DNA of 64,000 nt from UKL13-3 sp943369665 (GTDB lineage: Bacteria; Bacteroidota; Bacteroidia; UKL13-3), in NCBI GenBank assembly GCA_943369665.1, contig CALRNX020000010.1, positions 1-64,000 on the forward strand. The letters are read 5' to 3'. The first letter of the stretch is position 1. The number at the start of each line of letters is the position of its first letter. This document shows, in pieces, positions 45,115-52,000 of this stretch. The position numbers and the translations under genes are program-made. The notes beneath the pieces were generated by a model. It was not told the origin of the DNA and ran no database searches. It saw only the letters and a program-made list of their open reading frames with translations.

Positions 45115-46089
45115 ATGACAAGAAAACGTATACTCATAACAGGTGCTGCCGGATTCTTAGGCTCTCACCTTTGCGATAGATTTATCAAGGAAGATTACCA
45201 TGTTATTGGCATGGATAATTTGATAACAGGTGATTTGAAAAATATAGAACACTTGTTCAAGCTTGAAAATTTCGAGTTTTATAATCATGATGTAAGCAAG
45301 TTTATTCATGTACCGGGCAAGTTGGACTATATCCTTCATTTTGCTTCACCTGCAAGCCCTATTGATTATTTAAAAATTCCGATCCAGACATTAAAAGTAG
45401 GTTCATTGGGCACACATAATTGTTTGGGATTAGCAAAAGAGAAAAAAGCCCGCATCCTTGTTGCTTCAACATCTGAAGTATATGGAGACCCAACAGTGCA
45501 TCCGCAAACGGAAGAATATTGGGGCAATGTAAATCCTGTCGGACCACGTGGTGTGTATGATGAAGCAAAACGTTTTCAGGAGGCCATTACAATGGCATAC
45601 CATACATATCACAAAGTTGAAACGCGTATTATCCGAATCTTTAATACGTATGGCCCGCGTATGCGCCTGAATGATGGTCGCGTATTACCTGCATTTATCG
45701 GACAAGCATTGCGTGGCGAAGACCTTACCATGTTTGGTGATGGAAGCCAAACACGTTCGTTTTGTTATGTTGACGATTTAGTTGAAGGAATTTACCGCTT
45801 GCTGATGAGCGACTATCCGTACCCGGTAAACATTGGTAATCCGGATGAAATTACGATCAAAGAATTTGGTGAGGAGATTATCAAATTGACAGGAACAACT
45901 CAAAAGTTGATCGCAAAACCATTACCGCAGGACGATCCAAAACAACGCAGGCCGGATATTACAAAAGCGAAGGAAATATTAGGATGGGAACCCAAAGTAA
46001 GCCGTGCCGAAGGATTAAAAATCACTTATGAATATTTCAAAAATCTGCCCAAAGAAGAGTTGAATAAAACGGCTCACAGGTTTGATTAA
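45115..46089 (+). CDS. UDP-glucuronate decarboxylase (UDP-xylose synthase)
   Basis: 324-residue SDR from ATG 45115; an upstream in-frame start at 45076 lies inside the hairpin and adds a non-conserved tail. Motifs: LITGAAGFLGSHLCDRF at the N-terminus, DYILHFASPASPIDYL (the ASPASP phrase is typical of UXS), STSEVYGDP, the catalytic YDEAK, and RIFNTYGPRMRLNDGRV. Converts UDP-glucuronate from the preceding enzyme to UDP-xylose via UDP-4-keto-pentose. A strong terminator follows. Confidence 0.95.
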   Translation: MTRKRILITGAAGFLGSHLCDRFIKEDYHVIGMDNLITGDLKNIEHLFKLENFEFYNHDVSKFIHVPGKLDYILHFASPASPIDYLKIPIQTLKVGSLGTHNCLGLAKEKKARILVASTSEVYGDPTVHPQTEEYWGNVNPVGPRGVYDEAKRFQEAITMAYHTYHKVETRIIRIFNTYGPRMRLNDGRVLPAFIGQALRGEDLTMFGDGSQTRSFCYVDDLVEGIYRLLMSDYPYPVNIGNPDEITIKEFGEEIIKLTGTTQKLIAKPLPQDDPKQRRPDITKAKEILGWEPKVSRAEGLKITYEYFKNLPKEELNKTAHRFD

Positions 46090-46121
46090 TGTTAACAAAA
46101 CAAAATTTATCTTTATACAAC

Positions 46122-46160
46122 AAAGCCCAACCGGTTCTTATACTTGGTTGGGCTTTTTTA
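46122..46160. terminator. Bidirectional intrinsic terminator
   Basis: AAAGCCCAACC (46122-46132) and GGTTGGGCTTT (46146-46156) form an 11-bp stem with a 13-base loop; TTTTTT follows on the plus strand, and the minus strand is followed by TTTGTTG. It lies between the convergent UDP-xylose synthase gene and the gene at 46180. A near-identical element is present at 48177-48223. Confidence 0.9.
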
Positions 46161-46179
46161 GTATCAGGTGTATAATCAC

Positions 46180-46947
46180 TTATTGATCTTCAACCAATAA
46201 GTACTGTACAAACATGGTATATACACCGGGTTGAACATATGCCCCAATACCTTTCTTGACATCAACCGATTCCTGAATTTGTCCTGTAGCATCGAAGGCC
46301 ATTGGAAACACCGAAGGCAATCCGGGTACGATCCGGTAATCGATGCTGTAAGCGTAACCGCTTCCTGCATTCAAATAACTTCCGCCAAAAGCCCCATCAT
46401 TTCCGACACCTCCGGTACCTGCATGACCCGCAATATACTTATGCATACCGGCAGGGGGGGCGTCTCCGCCTGATGGATCCACATATATTGAATTAGAACC
46501 TGATGGGCTTGAAACCGGAGGGAACGGTGAACTGTAATCTTTATATAACCCGCTCGCTCCTGCAGCATATTGATTGGGCGAAGATTGATGCAATTCCAAA
46601 GCACTTAGTGGAATCTGATTGGTGGCTTGAGCCCCACTCTGGCCATAAACCATTTGCTGATCCCAATAACCTACTCCAACATTACCACTTGATTTGGCTA
46701 TCGCATACAAATCCCAGGTTACGGTAGCGTTCACTTTTAAGGTAGTAGCACCATAAAGCGTAACCCCCGACTGGTAATCGGATATTTGGTTAAAATCAAA
46801 AGTAACGGACGAAGGAGAAACTGTTTGCAACTGCAATACAGGTAACATATCGAGCGTAAGCGTAACATCTGATTCTGATCTCAGCTGTGCAAGTGCCGAA
46901 AACCCCAGACCACCTACCAATAGTAATATCAATATATAATATCTCAC
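46180..46947 (-). CDS. Exported protein of unknown function
   Basis: 255 residues. GTG start at 46947 is required because an in-frame stop (TAA) lies two codons upstream. Signal peptide RYYILILLLVGGLGFSALAQ. Mature part: LTLDMLPVLQLQTVSPSSVT, FDFNQISDYQSGVTLYGATT, VTWDLYAIAKSSG, then a Gly/Ser/Pro-rich, Cys-free region and a terminal PGVYTMFVQYLLVEDQ. The 'linear strand, TWDLYAIAKS, calibrated D+Q' style resembles beta-sandwich pilin or adhesin-type subunits, but I cannot assign a family. It has its own promoter and is convergent with the UXS gene. Confidence 0.7.
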   Translation of the reverse strand: MRYYILILLLVGGLGFSALAQLRSESDVTLTLDMLPVLQLQTVSPSSVTFDFNQISDYQSGVTLYGATTLKVNATVTWDLYAIAKSSGNVGVGYWDQQMVYGQSGAQATNQIPLSALELHQSSPNQYAAGASGLYKDYSSPFPPVSSPSGSNSIYVDPSGGDAPPAGMHKYIAGHAGTGGVGNDGAFGGSYLNAGSGYAYSIDYRIVPGLPSVFPMAFDATGQIQESVDVKKGIGAYVQPGVYTMFVQYLLVEDQ

Positions 46948-46985
46948 CTTTTATTCAATGCACGAATCGCTAGACATTGAACGTT

Positions 46986-47018
46986 CAAAGGTAAACGATT
47001 CAGCCTTTTTGAATCAAA
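46986..47018 (-). promoter_or_regulatory. Promoter of the 46180-46947 gene
   Basis: Minus strand: TTTG (47018-47015), 21 bases, TACCTTTG (46993-46986), an exact TAnnTTTG with spacing two longer than the usual 19. It lies 39 bases upstream of the GTG start. Confidence 0.5.
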
Positions 47019-47136
47019 ACAGGAACCACTATTATACAATTGGATGCATACCAACATTAAACACTGATAACCGAAATTAAATACTCGTTTTCAACAACTT
47101 GCAGACAGCATTCTTAATGATAGGCACGATGATGCT

Positions 47137-47159
47137 CACGCGAACGTCTCGTTCGTGTG
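47137..47159 (+). repeat. REP hairpin copy 1
   Basis: CACGCGAACG-TCT-CGTTCGTGTG: 10-bp arms pairing with one G-T wobble around a TCT loop. First of two tandem copies on the left of the RAYT gene. Confidence 0.9.
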
Positions 47160-47217
47160 CTATGGTCTGCGGTATCTCTCTTTAACCTAAAAATCTTTGA
47201 GTTGCACAATCCCCGTT

Positions 47218-47240
47218 CACGCGAACGTCTCGTTCGTGTG
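47218..47240 (+). repeat. REP hairpin copy 2
   Basis: Identical 23-bp hairpin, 81 bases after copy 1, with the same 3' tail (CATGGTCTGCGG). Preceded by CCCCGTT, as are copies 3 and 4 (CCGTT). Confidence 0.9.
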
Positions 47241-47297
47241 CCATGGTCTGCGGTATCTTTCTTTAACCTAAAAACATTTTTTGGTTGCACAATCTCC

Positions 47298-47831
47298 CTA
47301 TTTGATTGGCAGAACTTTTAATGGACTTTCCTTACTTGCCGAACTTAATCGGTAATGCTCAGGCCAACTTACCAAACCCATTTCTACCGGATTCATGTGA
47401 ATGTATCTTTCTTTTTGTTCGATAAATTTAGTCGAAAAAAGTTCTTCAGGATGATTGGTATGTTGCCAAAACTGGTATGCTTGTTTTTGTCCGGATTGGC
47501 TAGCTGCTTTTTTGAATGCTTCAAGCAACCATTCGCGTCTGCTTTCTCTGAGGTTGCTTTTAATTTCACTTAAAATACTCCTTGAAGTAAAGCCTTTCAT
47601 ATCCCTCAATAGTTCTCCTAATGTTCCTTTTTCAGCACCTGCAATCATATGAACATGGCTTGGTAAAATACAGTATGCATACAACAATAATCCCTTTTCT
47701 TTCTGGCAATACTTTATACTGTTTAACAGAATGTCAACATAAGCCTCTCGGGTAAACACATCAATCCAATCCACAACTGCAAATGTGACAAAATACGTTT
47801 TCCCTTCCTCCGTTTTTAAATACTCCGACAT
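47298..47831 (-). CDS. REP-associated tyrosine transposase (RAYT, Y1_Tnp family)
   Basis: 177 residues, IS200/IS605-like HUH single-strand DNA transposase. The HUH-type metal motif appears as PSHVHMIAGA (H-x-H), and the catalytic Tyr is probably in the KERYIHMNPVEMGLV segment near the C-terminus, a hallmark of RAYTs. FWQHTNHPEELF lies between. These proteins are immobile, domesticated relatives of IS200 that process REP hairpins. Here two copies of a 23-bp hairpin flank the gene on each side, in the same orientation. The frame is intact, so it may be active. Confidence 0.93.
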   Translation of the reverse strand: MSEYLKTEEGKTYFVTFAVVDWIDVFTREAYVDILLNSIKYCQKEKGLLLYAYCILPSHVHMIAGAEKGTLGELLRDMKGFTSRSILSEIKSNLRESRREWLLEAFKKAASQSGQKQAYQFWQHTNHPEELFSTKFIEQKERYIHMNPVEMGLVSWPEHYRLSSASKESPLKVLPIK

Positions 47832-48002
47832 AGATCCAAGATATAAAATCCTTTTATTTTTAAACTTGTTAGAACTGCTTCACATACTTTGTCTGCAATC
47901 CTGTTTGTTCTCTTTTTTATGTCTTGATACGTTGTATTTACATTTTGTTAATGATAGCTTGTCTTGATTAAGTTTAGCTTGTCGTACTATCCTCTCTCCG
48001 TT

Positions 48003-48025
48003 CACGCGAACGTCTCGTTCGTGTG
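48003..48025 (+). repeat. REP hairpin copy 3
   Basis: Same 23-bp hairpin and same CCATGGTCTGCGG tail, to the right of the RAYT gene and in the same orientation as copies 1 and 2. Confidence 0.9.
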
Positions 48026-48085
48026 CCATGGTCTGCGGCATCTCTCTTTTACCTAAAAATCTTTGTGTTGCACAATCTCCCCGTT

Positions 48086-48108
48086 CACGCGAACGTCTCG
48101 TTCGTGTG
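48086..48108 (+). repeat. REP hairpin copy 4
   Basis: Identical hairpin, 83 bases after copy 3. The downstream tail (ATGGTCTGTCG) begins to diverge. Confidence 0.9.
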
Positions 48109-48176
48109 CCATGGTCTGTCGAATATCTCCCTTTATCAAAATATTTATTAGTTTCATAATACTAATTTACTATTTA

Positions 48177-48223
48177 AACAACAAAGCCCAACCCGCTTTT
48201 ACACTTGGTTGGACTTTGTTGTT
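48177..48223. terminator. Intrinsic terminator, paralogue of 46122-46160
   Basis: AACAACAAAGCCCAACC (48177-48193) and GGTTGGACTTTGTTGTT (48207-48223) form a 17-bp stem with one mismatch and a 13-base loop. On the minus strand it would end transcription of the giant RHS/immunity operon about 170 bp after its last stop. The core (AAAGCCCAACC ... CACTTGGTTGGRCTTT) is shared with the element at 46122. Confidence 0.75.
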
Positions 48224-48273
48224 TTATTGCCGCGTGGGTAATTACCTCCTTACTTTATTTCTACTTACATCTT

Positions 48274-48296
48274 CACACGAATGAGACATTCGCGTG
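48274..48296 (-). repeat. Diverged REP hairpin copy 5, opposite orientation
   Basis: Read on the minus strand: CACGCGAATG-TCT-CATTCGTGTG. Compared with copies 1-4, one C-G stem pair has become T-A: both arms changed together, keeping the hairpin. Confidence 0.85.
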
Positions 48297-48372
48297 AGCT
48301 TATTGGTGGCATGTTAGAAAGAACAGGGAGACATTCGCGTTAGCTTATTGATGGCATGTTAGAAAGAACAGG
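48283..48372 (+). repeat. Tandem 45-bp duplication
   Basis: Two adjacent copies (48283-48327 and 48328-48372) of a unit that begins GAGACATTCGCGT and ends GTTAGAAAGAACAGG, with two mismatches. The first copy includes the right half of REP copy 5; the second has only that half. Confidence 0.85.
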
Positions 48373-48394
48373 TTAGCTCCATCAGGAGATATCT

Positions 48395-48727
48395 TTATTC
48401 GTTTTTCATATATGTCTGTTTTGTAAATTCAATCGCTTTATATATTTCTACATCCCAAACACCACCTTTATTTTGTTTCCATTCAGATACTCTTTGTTCT
48501 ATTTCTTCTTCGTCCAAATAATCCATATCAACAATAGTATCAAGAGATTTTAATAGTACCTCGTAATCAAAAGGCATGTGTTCTATTTCAGTAATGTTAC
48601 TATGCGGGATTGTTAAATTCGATATTTTTACATGCACTACAGAAGTTACTTCATCAATCTTAACAATAGTACATAGGACTTTTTTATCGATGTTTTTGAC
48701 TCTCCATCTTTCGAACTTTTTTATCAT
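48395..48727 (-). CDS. Small protein, candidate immunity protein 2
   Basis: 110 residues, ATG at 48727, four bases after the stop of the 88-residue gene. No signal peptide or membrane helix; predicted cytoplasmic and acidic in its second half (DMDYLDEEEIEQRVSEWKQN). The first half is strand-like (KKVLCTIVKIDEVTSVVHVK). I do not recognise the family. AT-rich like its neighbour. As the second gene after the giant RHS protein it may be an immunity protein or a remnant of one from a displaced toxin tip (inference). Confidence 0.6.
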   Translation of the reverse strand: MIKKFERWRVKNIDKKVLCTIVKIDEVTSVVHVKISNLTIPHSNITEIEHMPFDYEVLLKSLDTIVDMDYLDEEEIEQRVSEWKQNKGGVWDVEIYKAIEFTKQTYMKNE

Positions 48728-48731
48728 AGAA

Positions 48732-48998
48732 TCAATCTCCTACAATCATTATTGGTTGTTTTTGTTTTGTTAAAAAATCCTTAAACCGCATTACGGTAGT
48801 ATTTTTTTTATACTCATTCCAATTACATATTTCTATCAAATACGTTATATGATTTTCATATAATCTAGTATCTTTATAAAGATCAAGATAATTAATAAAT
48901 TTTTTATTAAATGAAATAAATATGTCTTCTAAGACCTGCAAGTCTTGATTAGTAATTGAATAAATGACTCTTCCTGAATCTATTTCTCTTATTTCCAT
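48732..48998 (-). CDS. Small protein, candidate immunity protein 1
   Basis: 88 residues, ATG at 48998, six bases after the stop codon of the giant RHS gene. No export signal. Sequence is rich in Ile, Asn, Tyr, Asp and Lys (GRVIYSITNQDLQVLEDIF; LYKDTRLYENHITYLIE). It is extremely AT-rich: bases 48841-48900 have only 10 G/C of 60. A small, cytoplasmic gene directly after a toxin tip is the classical position for the cognate immunity gene of a polymorphic toxin. No family recognised. Confidence 0.65.
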   Translation of the reverse strand: MEIREIDSGRVIYSITNQDLQVLEDIFISFNKKFINYLDLYKDTRLYENHITYLIEICNWNEYKKNTTVMRFKDFLTKQKQPIMIVGD

Positions 48999-49004
48999 AT
49001 TAGA

Positions 49005-52000
49005 TTATTTTTTTTGAGGGTAGGATGTAACAATTTTATTTTTCTTCTGATCAACAACTACTTTATGTGATGTTTCCCCTTTAGTACCTATTTTTCGTTT
49101 AAAATCTTTTTCATAAACAATACGACCATCTGACTGCTGCTTCTTCACATCAGGTTTCTTCATTGTACGCTCTTGAAGTTTCGCCTTTTGACTTGGTTTT
49201 GAGTACTTACTTTTATCTGGATATTTGGTTCTATCAACGTGTCTATTGTCCGTGTGCTTAGTATCTTTTGGTTTTTGAGCACTTTGTCCAGTTGCACTAG
49301 AATTCGAAGCTTGTTGCTTAGGCTTGCCATAATTATAACCTGCTTTCTGGTTATTTGTAGCGTTTGTCATTAAAACAGCACCAGTGGCCGCAGCAACTGC
49401 CCCTTCCGCTGCTATAACTCCCCCCAACGCTGCTGTAGGAGCTCCGGCCACAACACCTACTCCCGTAAGACTTACAGCCCCTCCTGCGGCAGCCATACCT
49501 CCTCCAACAGCCATTGCGCCTGCTCCTCCAACAGCAGAGGCGCCTCCTAAAGCCATAGCAACTTTATCTGTATTCTCTAATGTATTATTGTAATCATCTG
49601 GATCATTAGGAGTATAAGTGTTCCTCAAACCAGTAGAAGCCGGAATTACATTTGTAGCTGTACCAACAACCGCTCCCATAACTCGATCCCACCAGTCATC
49701 CCCTTCAGGGTCATTATTTCTAATAGGATCATTATCCATGGCGCAATATGGTGAAACATCTTCATAATCTTTCTCTTCAGGGTCGCAACTAAACCATCTT
49801 CCTAGACGTGGATCATATTCTCTATGTGTTGTAGTATAACTGTTTCCATCACCAGACACTTCATTTTCCTTTTCCATCCCATTGAAACCGAATCGATAAT
49901 CCGAGTAAGTCACATCTTCTTCCACCACAAAGTCATCCAACCAGAAATAACGTGGATTACCTGCTGATATCGTTCCATTTCCAGGATTAACCTCAAACAT
50001 TAAGTTCATGGTACTTTCGGTGGCTCGGAATGTTACACTGTATATATTACTTTCCGTCAGACCGGTTACGCCATAATTATTAAAGGTAACATAGTTGGTA
50101 AAATTACTGTTGTATAAAGGTAAACCTAAAACAGTACAATTTCCCATATCAAGCTTAAAGGTAATTCGGTACGTTTTATTTACCACTAAGTTGGTCAGGT
50201 TTTTACGCGCTGTACCCCATACGGCATTGGCCAAACATTTTAAACGTCCGTTATCGTTGCTGAGCACAATAGTATTGTATTGCAACCAACTCTCCGTTCC
50301 GGATGCAAACGTATTGTTTGTATGTATTTTTCGCGAGGTTTCTTTGGCACGGCTATACGAACGCCCGGCAAGCGGAGCACCAAACGGACTGTAATCATTG
50401 GCAGCTACTACATCAGCACTGAATGATTGAAGACCACCGGTATTCAACTCAAGGAGTTCTACATTGTCAATAGAATAATCGACTGCAGAGCTAAAAGTGG
50501 TTCTGAAATAGTTGAGCCAAATTTGAGTACTGCCAGCAGAACCTGCTGTAAATGTATACACATTGCGGGCATTATTGTTGAACAGTTGAGTTGTGACACC
50601 TCCACCTCCATTGCTGGTGGTGATATAAATTTGGCTGCCGCTTATCATGCTTAAGTCAAAACTGAACTGATAGGTACGACCGGCAACAATGCTGAAAGCA
50701 GGACTTTTTATCTGGTAAGAGGTAACACTTCCATTTCCTTTCATATTCAGTTTTTGATTCCCGTTTGAAACAAAAGTAGATTGTCCTCCATAACTTGTCC
50801 AGCTCCCGGTTCCGCTATTAAATGGCTCCGTCATCTTCACTAATGGTGCGCAAGCCGGCATCTTTTTATCGGTTACCACTGTGAGTACATTTCCCAAATG
50901 ATTGCTCAGCTCAAATTGTTTGTAGCCACGGGTGGCCAAATAAATTCCCGAATTTGTTGCGGCCACCGTACTGTTGCTTTTTTCTACCACACTTACAAAC
51001 GTTAAGCCACTGTACAAGGCAGAAAATTTACTGCTTGTTATCGGTTTTTCAAAAACCCGCACACCCAGGCGGGATGAGCCATACATTGTCAACTCTTTTA
51101 ATTTTAATGTATCAACATAGGTACTTGATACATTGTAAAACTTCTGAAGCAGGTTATTATAAAACGTTGAGCCAAAGTATGCCGATTCTTTTACTTTGGT
51201 GAAATATGCTTCCATACCATTGCCGGAACCGCTGTATAGATTATGGTTTTGCTGGTAAGCTGAAACCACATTAGGGTAACGGGATGCAAGGGCAGCTGTA
51301 AAAGTTGCCTGATCGGTGTAGCGGATATGGGAAAGCAATGTTTGCCTGTCCCATAGTTTTAACATCGTGTAATAATAAAGCACCGGATCCATATCATAAA
51401 CCAATGATGAATACGAATCATCTGAATAACCTGACAGGGTGTGCATGTATTCCATATGGTCTTCGGCACATGCTGCTCTCAATTGTGGCGAGGCATCGCT
51501 TACCCCTATATACCCATCGAGCCAGCTATGGAATACTTCCTCTCCTGCCATCAATAATATGGTTTGTAAAAGTTGATTTCCATCCGAAGTGCTGCAATCC
51601 AGTAAATCAGGATGGTTTGAAGAAAGGTATGAATAAATCGCTCCACGGGAAAGAGAATTCACTGTATTGTTATAATTATCTTCAGGGGTGCTGTTAAAGA
51701 AGGTATTGGATCCATTATATTGGAAATAAGGATTGGTCCAATATTTTATATTATCAGGATATCCATAGTTGGTCATTACCTCATCGGCAATGGCAGGTTT
51801 AAGCGCAAAAAGCGCTGTGATAAGAGCTCCGGATGCTTCTGGTGAGAGATTATCCAGATATTCAATCAAGGTGCTGTAAGGAAGTCCGGAACTGACGCTT
51901 GATGAACAATTACAAATACTTTTAGCAAGTGCTACCGGGTAACCTTTCGACAGGTTTTTGAATATCAGGGCAGACTTTTGCACACTATAAGGATCAGAAT

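Larger units (their letters stand above)
46948..47297. other. Intergenic region: promoter and two REP units
   Basis: 350 bp without a gene. Its left end has the promoter of the 46180-46947 gene; the right half holds two tandem copies (81-bp period) of a repeat that starts with the REP hairpin and continues with a shared tail (ATGGTCTGCGGTATCT and CCTAAAAA, GTTGCACAATC). Nothing else was recognised between 47019 and 47136. Confidence 0.7.
47832..48394. other. Intergenic region: REP units, terminator and a 45-bp tandem repeat
   Basis: 563 bp without a convincing gene. It contains two REP hairpins (48003, 48086), a terminator (48177-48223), a diverged REP hairpin in opposite orientation (48274) and two 45-bp tandem repeats. 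The first ~150 bp (47840-47990) show only AT-rich sequence with no recognised element. Confidence 0.7.

Noticed and set aside
47137..48372. CRISPR array
   Set aside because: Hairpin repeats are few, spaced unevenly around a transposase gene, and the sequence between copies is itself repeated; no spacers and no cas genes.
49384..49593. Plus-strand frame rich in Ala/Pro opposite the RHS hydrophobic stretch
   Set aside because: It is the antisense shadow of the Gly/Ala-rich codons of the RHS gene; no start context and no homology pattern.
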